From Neobittarella massiliensis (ex Bilen et al. 2018) (GTDB taxonomy: Bacteria > Bacillota > Clostridia > Oscillospirales > Ruminococcaceae), in contig NZ_OKQO01000005.1 of the NCBI RefSeq assembly GCF_900289145.1, forward strand, positions 265,483-329,482: a stretch of 64,000 bases of DNA, in the 5' to 3' direction. Positions 1 through 7,405 of the stretch are shown here, in pieces. Every line of letters begins with the position of its first letter. Positions within the stretch are counted from its first letter, which is position 1. The notes beneath the pieces are model-generated. The model did not search any database, was not told the origin of the DNA, and saw only the letters and a list, made by a program, of their open reading frames with translations. The position numbers were made by a program, and so were the translations under genes.

Positions 1-151
1 AGGGCTTGATGACCGGGTCGTGCCAGCCCTGACCGGCGGTGTACTCCATGACGAACATATAGTCGGTAAAGACCTGGCCAAAGCCCAATTTGCTCTCGTC
101 GACGGGCTTATCCTTTAGGGTTTTTGCAAGTTCCACTCTGATCTCTTGCAT
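1..151 (-). CDS. ilvE: Branched-chain amino acid aminotransferase, N-terminal part (runs off the window)
   Basis: The visible 50 codons read MQEIRVELAKTL, then residues resembling the conserved LGFGQVFTDYMFVMEY stretch and a GWHDP motif, which is the typical start of Bacillus/Clostridium-type fold-IV branched-chain aminotransferases. These PLP enzymes make the last step of leucine, isoleucine and valine synthesis, using glutamate as amino donor. The start is the ATG at 149-151, preceded on the minus strand by an AAAGG ribosome site. The gene lies 160 bases downstream of glutamate dehydrogenase on the same strand, a plausible nitrogen-metabolism pairing. The PLP lysine lies outside the window, so identity rests on the N-terminus only. 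Confidence 0.85.
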   Translation of the reverse strand, partial: MQEIRVELAKTLKDKPVDESKLGFGQVFTDYMFVMEYTAGQGWHDPVIKP

Positions 152-311
152 GAAAATCACTGCCTTTCTACAGTTGGCGGGCCGGACCCGCCGGGCGCCC
201 CGGCTGGGCGGGGCGCGGTGTGCCGGTCAAATACACACCGCCGCGCCGGCTTTACTTTACCTTGCGAAACACGGGCGGGGCATATATGGGTACCGGCGCG
301 GCGTAAAGATA

Positions 312-1802
<1,491 letters not shown>

Positions 1803-1893
1803 TTATGGGCTATGCCAATTTTTGCAGGGGCGGCGGGGCGCTTGTTTGGGTATACCGCAAGATATTCGTAAGAGTACTTCATAAATTGTTAAG

Positions 1894-1922
1894 TTGCCCC
1901 AATAGGTCAAAAATGCTATAAT
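1894..1922 (+). promoter_or_regulatory. Sigma-A promoter of the TM2-domain gene
   Basis: TTGCCC (1894-1899), a 17-base spacer and a perfect TATAAT (1917-1922) precede the TM2 gene by about 85 bases. Confidence 0.7.
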
Positions 1923-2006
1923 AAGGCCATTGAGAGCGGGCCCACCGCCCGGCGGCAACAGCGCCGAAGCGGGCGGGCCAAACCACAAAATTGGGAGTTG
2001 GGTACT

Positions 2007-2447
2007 ATGAACTGTAAAAACTGTGGCAATATCATCCCCGACGGGGCGGCTTTCTGCACGGTGTGCGGCACCCCGGTGGAGCACGCGGAACAGGCCGGAC
2101 AGAACACCGCCGGACAGGCGGCCGGCGCCACCTGTGCGGTGTGCGGCGCGGTGGTGCCCCCGGGCGCCAGCGTTTGCCCCAACTGCGGCACGGTGCTGCA
2201 GGGCGCGCCCATCCCGGCGGGCTACAAGCCCCGCAGCAAAGTGGTGGCGGCGCTGTTTGCCTTTTTGCTGGGCAGCTTTGGCATTCAGAACTTTTACCTG
2301 GGCTACACCAACAAGGCCATCGTACAGCTGATACTGGGTATTTTGTGCTGTGGCACGGTATCGTACATCTGGTCGTTCATCGAGGGTATTTTGATTTTGA
2401 CCGAGTCGATCAGCGTGGACGGCAACGGCGTGCCGCTGGACCGGTAG
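2007..2447 (+). CDS. Double zinc-ribbon, TM2-domain membrane protein
   Basis: The 146-residue product begins with two CxxC...CxxC zinc ribbons (CKNCGN...CTVCG near residues 3-20 and CAVCG...CPNCG near 43-62). It then has a TM2 domain with the family signature around KVVAALFAFLLGSFG and NFYLGY, and two hydrophobic helices. TM2 proteins are small membrane proteins of unknown biochemical role. The ATG at 2007 is chosen over the TTG at 1998 because GGGAG at 1993-1997 is correctly spaced only for the ATG. It has its own promoter and lies just upstream of the RNase P RNA gene, from which a separate promoter divides it. Confidence 0.85.
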   Translation: MNCKNCGNIIPDGAAFCTVCGTPVEHAEQAGQNTAGQAAGATCAVCGAVVPPGASVCPNCGTVLQGAPIPAGYKPRSKVVAALFAFLLGSFGIQNFYLGYTNKAIVQLILGILCCGTVSYIWSFIEGILILTESISVDGNGVPLDR

Positions 2448-2452
2448 GTCAC

Positions 2453-2481
2453 TTGTAAAAAGCGCGCTGTTGTGCTAAAAT
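2453..2481 (+). promoter_or_regulatory. Sigma-A promoter of rnpB
   Basis: TTGTAA (2453-2458), a 17-base spacer and TAAAAT (2476-2481) place a transcription start near 2488, at the 5' side of the RNase P RNA. The -35 box begins only six bases after the TM2 stop codon. Confidence 0.7.
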
Positions 2482-2494
2482 AGCAGGGCGCAGT

Positions 2495-2862
2495 TTTGCG
2501 CGGCGAGTAGACCATGTGGCGGCGCACACAGCCCGAAAGAGCGTGTGTGAGGAAAGTCCGAGCTCCGCAGGGCAGGGATAGCTGCTAACGGCAGCCGAAG
2601 GCGACTTTAGGGAAAGTGCAACAGAAAGAAACCGCCCCGGCCTTATGGCATGTGGGTAAGGATGGAAAGGCGAGGTAAGAGCTCACCAGCGCACAGGAGA
2701 CTGTGCGGCTATGTAAACCCTATCCGGAGCAACACCGCAATGGGGGCAGATACGGCTTGCCCGGCCGGCTCCCGACAAGGTGGCTGGAGCTGTGCGGCGA
2801 CGCGCGGCCAAGATAGATCGTCACTCAATACAGAACTCGGCTTATGGTTTAGTCGCCTACTT
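2495..2862 (+). ncRNA. rnpB: RNase P RNA, catalytic subunit
   Basis: The near-universal core GAGGAAAGTCCGAGCTCC (from 2549) is followed by the ACAGAAA segment (from 2620), the conserved block GCAACACCGCAATGGGG, and the 3' core ending CAGAACTCGGCTTATGG. The 5' GGCGA near 2502 can pair with TCGCC near 2852, closing helix P1. The RNA cleaves the 5' leader of precursor tRNAs together with the RnpA protein. The length of about 365 nucleotides fits the bacterial class. Exact ends are approximate; the 3' end is set by the terminator that follows directly. Confidence 0.95.
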
Positions 2863-2863
2863 G

Positions 2864-2894
2864 AAAAAAAAGCACCCGTATCGGGTGCTTTTTT
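2864..2894. terminator. Bidirectional intrinsic terminator between rnpB and a convergent regulator gene
   Basis: AGCACCCG-TAT-CGGGTGCT is preceded by eight A and followed by six T, so it can stop transcription from both sides. The stop codon of the convergent minus-strand gene lies at its edge. Confidence 0.9.
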
Positions 2895-3120
2895 ATTTTG
2901 GCAAATGCTGTTTATCGCTCTCGGCGCGAACATATACCGCAATGTCTGACAGCGCACAGTCGAATATCTGGCACAGCTTATCTAGCGTGTGGGTGGTGAC
3001 GGGTTGACCGGCCTGTAAGCGCTGCACAGTGGCATGGCTAAGGCCGTATTTCACCCGCAGGGTGTAGGTGGTCGCCCCTCTTTTGGCCATGGTCGCCCAC
3101 AGTGGGTCATAGACGATCAT
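2893..3120 (-). CDS. Small Cro/CI-type helix-turn-helix regulator
   Basis: This 75-residue protein has one recognisable domain: a Cro/CI-like helix-turn-helix around residues 18-45 (YTLRVKYGLSHATVQRLQAG), followed by the family-typical THTLDKLCQIFDCALSDI. The pattern resembles the small YozG-like putative regulators of Firmicutes. The ATG at 3118-3120 has a purine-rich upstream stretch; an internal ATG eleven codons in is possible. It is the most promoter-distal of six small helix-turn-helix genes on this strand and shares the rnpB terminator. The target is unknown. Confidence 0.7.
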   Translation of the reverse strand: MIVYDPLWATMAKRGATTYTLRVKYGLSHATVQRLQAGQPVTTHTLDKLCQIFDCALSDIAVYVRAESDKQHLPK

Positions 3121-3186
3121 TTCTCTGCATCCCCCTTACACAGGTGTGGGTAGTGGCGTCTTTTTGGCCATGGCCCTTGCCGCGGG

Positions 3187-3453
3187 TCACGGCCTGCGGC
3201 GGCTGCCGGGCAGGGTGAAGTTGAGCAGGTCGCCGGGGCGGATGTGCAGCGCGTCGGCGATGTTATAGAGCACCTCCAGCGAAAAGGGGTAGACGGTGCC
3301 GGGCGCTTCGATGGAACTGAGGTGGGAGCGGCTGATACCCGCTTTTTCGGCCAGCTGCTCCTGCGAGAGGCCCTGCATTTTGCGCAGGGCGGCGATAGCC
3401 AGCCCCAACTCGATAAAGCGGTCGCGGTTGTCAAAAGACACGTCCCGACCCAT
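3187..3453 (-). CDS. XRE-family helix-turn-helix regulator
   Basis: The 88-residue product carries a textbook XRE domain: IAALRKMQGLSQEQLAEKAG, ISRSHLSSIEAPGTVYP, then LEVLYNIADALHIRPGDLL. A proline/arginine-rich tail follows. Such proteins bind operators as dimers. The ATG at 3451-3453 is set by a GAGGGGAGGGG ribosome site. It is not a member of the tandemly repeated family directly upstream: it lacks the acidic tail and the 324-bp register. It probably regulates itself or neighbouring genes; this is inference. Confidence 0.8.
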   Translation of the reverse strand: MGRDVSFDNRDRFIELGLAIAALRKMQGLSQEQLAEKAGISRSHLSSIEAPGTVYPFSLEVLYNIADALHIRPGDLLNFTLPGSRRRP

Positions 3454-3606
3454 GTATGCCCCTCCCCTCTTGTATCGTATGGTGTATATTATAGATTTTG
3501 TCAGGCTGCAATACAGTCTTATTTAATGTGCTATTGACTAAAATATTGGGCAATGGTATCATGAGAGCATGCTTTCCACGTTTAGCACAAATATCCACTA
3601 TTTTTA

Positions 3607-3864
3607 CTACTCATCGGTATCGTCCTCGAATGAGTAGTCGTTGAGGGCGGGGAAATCTAAGAATTCGGCCACGGTAAGGCCAAAGGCGTTGGCTACTTTA
3701 AGTAGTGTGGACAGCCGGGCATCACGCGTTTTTTGGCCCATGATGTTGTTGAGCGTAGAACGGGTGATACCGCTCATCTGCGACAGTTTGTAAATAGAAA
3801 AACTGCGCTGCCGGCAGAGAGTGCGGATGCGGTCGACTACGAGCGATGAGAGCTGATCTTTCAC
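3607..3864 (-). CDS. Tandem XRE regulator, copy 1 of 4
   Basis: This 85-residue protein has an XRE helix-turn-helix (FSIYKLSQMSGITRSTLNNIM, about residues 20-41), a dimer-helix segment (VANAFGLTVAEFLDFPAL) and an acidic tail (EDDTDE). The start is taken as the GTG at 3862-3864, because AGGTG lies six bases upstream. The sister copy 3 has an ATG at exactly this position with the same spacing, which decides the start for all four copies. It is last in the array. Residue R before STLNN in the recognition helix differs from Q, D and Q in the other copies, hinting at different operator preference. Confidence 0.8.
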   Translation of the reverse strand: MKDQLSSLVVDRIRTLCRQRSFSIYKLSQMSGITRSTLNNIMGQKTRDARLSTLLKVANAFGLTVAEFLDFPALNDYSFEDDTDE

Positions 3865-3897
3865 GGTATTCACCTACCTGTTTATGGCTGCGTGGCA

Positions 3898-3930
3898 AAA
3901 GCCGATACAGCAGCGCTGCATCCGCTGTCG
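3898..3930 (-). terminator. Terminator-like hairpin between copies 2 and 1
   Basis: Directly after the copy-2 stop codon the minus strand can fold ACAGC against GCTGT around a GCAGCGCTGC core, followed by CTTTTGCC. The U-run is short, so termination would be partial. The arms covary with the equivalent hairpin at 4222-4254. Confidence 0.45.
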
Positions 3931-4188
3931 TCAGGCATCGGTATCGTCCTCGTACGAGTAGTCGTTGAGGGCGGGAAAGTCTAAAAATTCGGCCACGGTA
4001 AGGCCAAAGGCGTTGGCTACCCGCACCAGCGTTTTAAGACTTGGATTAAAGGTATGGCGGCCCATGAGGTTATCGAGGGTGGACTGGGTGATGCCGCTCA
4101 TCTGCGACAGTTTGTAAATAGAAAAACCGCGCTGGCGGCAGAGAGTGCAGATGCGGTCGACTACGAGCGATGAGAGCTGGTCTTTCAC
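3931..4188 (-). CDS. Tandem XRE regulator, copy 2 of 4
   Basis: An 85-residue paralogue of copy 1: the first 45 residues are nearly identical (LSSLVVDRICTLCRQRGFSI, then KLSQMSGITQSTLDNLMG). The following segment (RHTFNPSLKTLVRVANAFG) and the tail (YSYEDDTDA) instead match copies 3 and 4. It therefore looks like a chimera made by gene conversion. The start is the GTG at 4186-4188 with AGGTG six bases upstream. A terminator-like hairpin follows its stop codon, so it may be transcribed partly as its own unit. Function is inferred only as DNA binding. Confidence 0.8.
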   Translation of the reverse strand: MKDQLSSLVVDRICTLCRQRGFSIYKLSQMSGITQSTLDNLMGRHTFNPSLKTLVRVANAFGLTVAEFLDFPALNDYSYEDDTDA

Positions 4189-4221
4189 AGTATTCACCTA
4201 CCTGTTTATGGCTGCGTGGCA

Positions 4222-4254
4222 AAAGCCGATATAGCGGCGCTGCATCCGCTATCG
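4222..4254 (-). terminator. Terminator-like hairpin between copies 3 and 2
   Basis: GATAGCGG pairs with CCGCTATATC on the minus strand directly after the copy-3 stop, followed by GGCTTTTG. A C-G pair in the copy-1 spacer is replaced by T-A here on both arms, a compensatory change supporting a real stem. Confidence 0.5.
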
Positions 4255-4512
4255 TCAGGCATCGGTATCGTCCTCGTACGAGTAGTCGTTGAGGGCGGGG
4301 AAATCCAAGAATTCGGCCACGGTAAGGCCAAAGGCGTTGGCTATCCGCACCAGCGTTTTAATACTCGGATAGGCGGAGCGGCGGTTCATAATGTTATCGA
4401 GCGTAGAGTCGGCAAGGCCACCCATCTGTGCCAACTGATAGATAGAAATACCGCGCTGGTGGCAGAGTTTTTGGATATGGGCGGCGATAAGCACCGAGAT
4501 TGGGACTGGCAT
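4255..4512 (-). CDS. Tandem XRE regulator, copy 3 of 4
   Basis: This 85-residue copy starts at the ATG at 4510-4512 (MPVPISVLIAAHI), with AGGTG six bases upstream; it is the only copy with ATG at this aligned position. The helix-turn-helix is ISIYQLAQMGGLADSTLDNIM, followed by RRSAYPSIKTLVRIANAFGLTVAEFLDFPAL and the acidic tail EDDTDA. The N-terminus has diverged from copies 1 and 2, while the C-terminal half is nearly identical to copy 2. A strong terminator lies between it and copy 4, so it needs a promoter within the short spacer or readthrough. Confidence 0.8.
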   Translation of the reverse strand: MPVPISVLIAAHIQKLCHQRGISIYQLAQMGGLADSTLDNIMNRRSAYPSIKTLVRIANAFGLTVAEFLDFPALNDYSYEDDTDA

Positions 4513-4543
4513 AGCAATCACCTACTTACCATAACTGGATAGC

Positions 4544-4575
4544 AAAAAACAGATATAGCGGCGCTACATCTGTTT
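4544..4575 (-). terminator. Intrinsic terminator between copies 4 and 3
   Basis: On the minus strand AACAGAT and ATCTGTT enclose a second stem TAGCG/CGCTA, and the outer arm runs into TTTTTT. This is the strongest of the array hairpins and should largely uncouple copy 4 from the rest. Confidence 0.75.
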
Positions 4576-4578
4576 AGG

Positions 4579-4860
4579 TTATTCATCGGAATCGTCTTCA
4601 TCGGAATCGTCTTCGAAAGAATAGTTGTTAATAGCGGGAAAGTTAAGAAATTCCGCCACCGTCATATTAAAAGCATTAGCGATTTTGTGTAGTGTTTTGA
4701 TTCTTGGGTTAAATGTTCTTCTATTAACCAAGTTGTCGAGGGTAGACTGGCTAATATTGCTCATCCGCGCCAACTCATTAATAGATATTCTTTGCTGTTT
4801 GCAGAGCGATACTATGTGGTCAACAATAATTTGAGAATAAATTATGTTTGCCTTATCCAC
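4579..4860 (-). CDS. Tandem XRE regulator, copy 4 of 4 (AT-rich, first in the array)
   Basis: The 93-residue product has the same layout as its neighbours (ISINELARMSNISQSTLDNLV, then RRTFNPRIKTLHKIANAF, MTVAEFLNFPAI and an acidic tail). Its codons are far more AT-rich, and the tail is duplicated (DDSDEDDSDE) through a 15-base repeat. The aligned start is the GTG at 4858-4860, with AGGGGTG upstream. It is promoter-proximal and closest to the divergent sigma-like gene. The base composition differs from copies 1-3 although the amino-acid pattern is kept, which suggests either recent arrival of the family with copies 1-3 ameliorated, or selection acting differently on this copy. Confidence 0.8.
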   Translation of the reverse strand: MDKANIIYSQIIVDHIVSLCKQQRISINELARMSNISQSTLDNLVNRRTFNPRIKTLHKIANAFNMTVAEFLNFPAINNYSFEDDSDEDDSDE

Positions 4861-4894
4861 ATACTTCACACCCCTGCTAATATAAAAATACTAT

Positions 4895-4968
4895 CCCTAT
4901 ATATAGGGCTAATATTTTCATATTAGCAATAAATATACAGCCCTTTACTCGTATACGAGCAAAGGGCT
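4895..4968. promoter_or_regulatory. Cluster of three palindromes in the divergent control region
   Basis: Between the array and the divergent sigma-like gene lie three stacked palindromes. The first is the perfect 14-bp CCCTATATATAGGG (4895-4908). The second is GCTAATA/TATTAGC with a six-base gap (4908-4927). The third is a 30-bp structure (4939-4968) made of AGCCCTTT/AAAGGGCT around the perfect 12-bp CTCGTATACGAG. AGGGCT occurs in two of them. They are good candidates for operators of the array regulators; promoters must overlap this region. Confidence 0.6.
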
Positions 4969-4997
4969 TAAAAATAAACAATAAAGGGAGAAAAACT

Positions 4998-5408
4998 ATG
5001 GAAAACGATCTATCTATCCTCACGGAGAGGCAACGGGAAGTATATCTTTTGCGGCAGCAGAGGCTGACCTGTAAGTGCATTGGCGAGGAGCTGCACCTAT
5101 CGGTGAGCGCGGTGTCGCTCCACTTACGCAATGCGCAAAGGCGCTTTCGGCAGTACCAGGCCTTTCAGGAGGAGAAAAAGAGAGACGGTCAGACGGTGGC
5201 TTTTTCCATCAGCCGCATAGAGTTGGCGCTCATTATCGAGGGGCTCGTGCTCTTAGGGGGAAAAATGCACCGGGAGATCGGCGGCCGCAACATCCGCAGT
5301 GACTGGCAGGGGCGTATGCCGTATAGAGCGCTTGCAGCCGACGCCCTGCTGACGCGGGCACAACTGGCGCTATATGGGAAAGTCATCCATACCGGCATAT
5401 TGGAGTGA
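4998..5408 (+). CDS. Sigma-70 region-4-like DNA-binding protein
   Basis: The first 50 of 136 residues read LTERQREVYLLRQQRLTCKCI, then GEELHLSVSAVSLHLRNAQRRF, a clear sigma-region-4/LuxR-like helix-turn-helix. The remaining ~85 residues are not recognised and contain a hydrophobic stretch (IELALIIEGLVLLGG). No sigma region 2 is present, so it is not a complete sigma factor. Similar short proteins occur in phage-derived regions, where they act as transcription regulators. The ATG has AAAGGGAG upstream. It diverges from the four-copy XRE array across the palindrome cluster, so mutual regulation is likely. Confidence 0.65.
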   Translation: MENDLSILTERQREVYLLRQQRLTCKCIGEELHLSVSAVSLHLRNAQRRFRQYQAFQEEKKRDGQTVAFSISRIELALIIEGLVLLGGKMHREIGGRNIRSDWQGRMPYRALAADALLTRAQLALYGKVIHTGILE

Positions 5409-5419
5409 CCGGCCACGCA

Positions 5420-5454
5420 AAAAGAAAGCCCTGTAAACTACAGGGCTTTCTCTG
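5420..5454. terminator. Bidirectional terminator
   Basis: GAAAGCCCTGTA and TACAGGGCTTTC form a 12-bp perfect stem (5424-5435 and 5439-5450). A T-run follows on the minus strand, and a weaker one on the plus strand, serving the convergent sigma-like and DUF3788 genes. Confidence 0.85.
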
Positions 5455-5506
5455 TTGACACGTGGGGCCTTGGCCGGCGCCAACTGTGCTGGCGGGACCA
5501 AAAGGC

Positions 5507-5944
5507 CTATTTGCGCTTGGGCGGCTTGGTGCGCACCAGCAGAAGCTGCTGCAGGCCGCTTAGGATGGCGGGGGTGGTGACCGCCACCATGAGCCAGCGG
5601 CTGCCGCGAAACGACTGGGTGGAGGAAAACAGCTCCTGAAGATAGGGGTCGGCACCGGCGAGGACGGCCTGCGCCTCGGGCTCGTCGCGGTCGCTGATGG
5701 CCACCAGACAGGTAAAAGAGCCCCGCTCGGGATAGAGGGTACAGACCGAACGGCTGCCCTTTTTGTACTTGACGTTCCAGCCCGGAGCCATGCCGCAGCG
5801 GCTAAAAAACAGCTGCGGCGACAGGCCGTAGGTATCTTTTATAAACTGCTGCAGCTGCGGCCACAGCGGGGTACCGATGTACTGGCTTATCTGCTGGGGG
5901 GTGGGGGCGGCGGTGGCGGGGTAGGTGTTGCTCCAGTCGCTCAT
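5507..5944 (-). CDS. DUF3788 family protein
   Basis: This 145-residue soluble protein matches the DUF3788 pattern: PLWPQLQQFIKDTYG near the N-terminus, GWNVKYKKGSRSVCTLYPE in the middle, a short FTCLVAISDRDE strand and an RWLMVAV segment near the C-terminus. Members are widespread in Clostridia and have no established function; they are often annotated as YdhG-like or alkylation-related without proof. The ATG at 5944 follows an AGGAGG-like site. It sits alone between terminator 5420-5454 and the GNAT gene, on the same strand as the latter with a 54-base gap, so the two may be cotranscribed. Confidence 0.75.
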   Translation of the reverse strand: MSDWSNTYPATAAPTPQQISQYIGTPLWPQLQQFIKDTYGLSPQLFFSRCGMAPGWNVKYKKGSRSVCTLYPERGSFTCLVAISDRDEPEAQAVLAGADPYLQELFSSTQSFRGSRWLMVAVTTPAILSGLQQLLLVRTKPPKRK

Positions 5945-5998
5945 GGGCTTCCTCCTGTTAAACGGGCCGGTACGGGCGTACCGGCGGTGGGGCCGCGC

Positions 5999-6439
5999 TC
6001 ACAGCGGTCGCTGCATGGTGATGTGGGGCCAGCCGTCTTCTATAAAGGGGCTGCCGACAGCGGTATAGCCGCAGCGCTGGTAAAAGGGCTGCACCTGCAC
6101 CTGGGCGTGCAGCTGGGCGGTTTTGGCGCCGGCGGCGCGCAGGCGGGCGTGTATCTCGTCCAGCAGGCGGGCGCCCAGGCCGGATCTGCGGTGGCTTTTG
6201 GCCACACAGATGCGGCCCACGGTGTAGGTGCCGGGCCCGCCGGGAGCGGGAAAGGTACGGCCCACGGCGGCGGGGGTGCCGTCGGGCGCATAGAGGACCA
6301 GGTGCCAGGCGGTGTGGTCGATCTCATCGAGCTCGACTTCGCGGGCAAAGCCCTGTTCGTCGACGAATACCTGTAGGCGCAGGTCGTAGGCATCTTGCTG
6401 CTGGGGGGTGCCCTCGACCCACTTGGCGATATATTCCAT
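5999..6439 (-). CDS. GNAT family N-acetyltransferase
   Basis: The 146-residue protein has the GNAT fold signature: VGRICVAKSHRRSGLGARLLDEI supplies the acetyl-CoA binding V/I-x-x-x-x-R/Q-x-x-G-x-G/A motif (RRSGLGA), and the C-terminal FYQRCGYTAVG is typical. The early RLQVFVDEQGFAREVELDEID segment resembles the ElaA/YjcF subfamily, whose substrate is unknown. The start is the ATG at 6437-6439, preceded by AAAGGAG; upstream frame extension lacks coding character. It likely forms a short unit with the DUF3788 gene downstream. Confidence 0.85.
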   Translation of the reverse strand: MEYIAKWVEGTPQQQDAYDLRLQVFVDEQGFAREVELDEIDHTAWHLVLYAPDGTPAAVGRTFPAPGGPGTYTVGRICVAKSHRRSGLGARLLDEIHARLRAAGAKTAQLHAQVQVQPFYQRCGYTAVGSPFIEDGWPHITMQRPL

Positions 6440-6554
6440 TGGCAGTGCTCCTTTTTTATGGGGTAGGTACAGTATACCGCACCGAGGCGGCCGGGCGCAA
6501 CTGCCGCGCTGCTGCCTCTGCCCCCTGCTCCCCTGCCCTATTTTATGGCGCGGC

Positions 6555-6592
6555 AAAAGGGGCGTGTCCACAGCCGGACACGCCCCTTTTTT
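6555..6592. terminator. Intrinsic terminator downstream of bofA
   Basis: GGGGCGTGTCC and GGACACGCCCC form an 11-bp stem flanked by AAAA and TTTTTT; it lies just past the bofA stop and can act in both directions. Confidence 0.85.
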
Positions 6593-6611
6593 GCACCGCT
6601 ACACTACCTGG

Positions 6612-6878
6612 TCAGAGCTTAAAGATCAGCTTTAAAAACAACATGCCGGCCACGCCGGGCACCCCCAGCACCGCCGAGGCCCCGCAGGTAAAGAAATTAA
6701 AGCCGATGGTAGGGCCGATAAACGGCGCCAGCACATTGAGCAGCAGCACCACGCAAATGCCCGAGAGCCCGGTAAACACCGCGGTGATACAGGGGTGCTG
6801 CCCCTTGGAAAAGGTGCGGGCCATCACCGCCACCACCACTATGGCAAGCGCCAACATGATCCACCGGTAGTATGCCAT
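6612..6878 (-). CDS. bofA: BofA-type membrane protein (pro-sigma-K processing inhibitor family)
   Basis: The 88-residue protein has two to three hydrophobic helices. Its C-terminal half reads VVLLLNVLAPFIG, then FNFFTCGASAVLGVPGVAGMLF, the BofA-family hallmark in which a glycine-proline-glycine turn links the last helices. In Bacillus subtilis BofA inhibits the SpoIVFB protease that matures sigma-K in the mother cell. Its presence marks a spore-forming lineage. It follows a DUF2508 (YaaL-like) gene with a ~30-base gap, the same pairing as yaaL-bofA in Bacillus, which strengthens both calls. Confidence 0.85.
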   Translation of the reverse strand: MAYYRWIMLALAIVVVAVMARTFSKGQHPCITAVFTGLSGICVVLLLNVLAPFIGPTIGFNFFTCGASAVLGVPGVAGMLFLKLIFKL

Positions 6879-6908
6879 CTCGTCATCCCCCGTCTTTTTA
6901 TTGTGGGG

Positions 6909-7193
6909 CTACTCCTGGCGCGGCAGCTGCCGGGCCTTTTGGTACAGGAAATCGAGCCGGTGCTCCAGCGCCTTGATCTCGTAAACGGCGGAGGTCACCA
7001 GTTCGCCTTCGCTGCTGTAGTCGAACCGATCGTGGGCCTGACACAGGCGCAGATTGGTCTCGGCGATGTCGTCTTGCAGCTGCTGGCGGGCGAGCTGGGC
7101 ACTGCTGGGCGCGGTCTGCTGCCGCTGAGAAAGCAGCTGTTTAAGGCCGGCGAGGCGGCCGTCGATACGCGCTAAGATACCTTCCATAGCCAT
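6909..7193 (-). CDS. DUF2508 (YaaL-like) protein
   Basis: This 94-residue, mostly helical protein ends with FDYSSEGELVTSAVYEIKAL and HRLDFLYQKAR, the conserved DUF2508 core found in YaaL of Bacillus. Its function is unknown. The start is the ATG at 7191-7193 with GGAGCGG upstream; a second ATG two codons later is possible. It is immediately upstream of bofA and probably cotranscribed. A recR gene, the usual neighbour in other Firmicutes, is absent here. Confidence 0.75.
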   Translation of the reverse strand: MAMEGILARIDGRLAGLKQLLSQRQQTAPSSAQLARQQLQDDIAETNLRLCQAHDRFDYSSEGELVTSAVYEIKALEHRLDFLYQKARQLPRQE

Positions 7194-7299
7194 CCGCTCC
7201 TTTCGCCTGTGAGTTTGCCCCCTATACCTCCAGTTTATGCCGGTGCGGTTGGGATAAATACCCATTTTGGCCGGGAGGAGACGAAAAGACAGCACGAAA

Positions 7300-7343
7300 A
7301 AAACGGCCGCGCTCCCGGATGGGGGCACGACCGCTTTTTTGCG
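7300..7343 (-). terminator. Intrinsic terminator downstream of rnr
   Basis: On the minus strand GGTCGTGC pairs with GCGCGGCC through two G-U pairs around a CCCCATCCGGGA loop, followed by seven T. It lies about 60 bases after the RNase R stop codon. Confidence 0.7.
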
Positions 7344-7405
7344 GCCCGGGCGGCAGAGCGCCGGCGGGCAGAAATACAAAGATACTATACGCGCTGTGCA
7401 GCTGG

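Larger units (their letters stand above)
3607..4878. repeat. Four-unit tandem gene array with exact 324-bp period
   Basis: Stop codons of four paralogous regulator genes fall at 3607, 3931, 4255 and 4579, each exactly 324 bases apart. Units 1-3 match closely over the coding region and over the 57-66-base spacer, which contains a shared CACCTACCTGTTTATGGCTG block at 3871 and 4195. Unit 4 is clearly homologous in protein but AT-rich and diverged, with a 15-base internal duplication that repeats its acidic C-terminus. The pattern shows tandem duplication with partial gene conversion: copies 1 and 2 share their N-terminal half, copies 2 and 3 their C-terminal half. Confidence 0.9.

Noticed and set aside
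3117..3434. Second frame overlapping the XRE gene at 3187-3453
   Set aside because: Arg/Ser/Pro-rich shadow of the real gene, which has a clear XRE domain and ribosome site.
3607..4878. CRISPR-like repeat structure
   Set aside because: The repeat unit is 324 bp and contains whole genes; there are no short repeats with unique spacers and no cas genes anywhere in the window.
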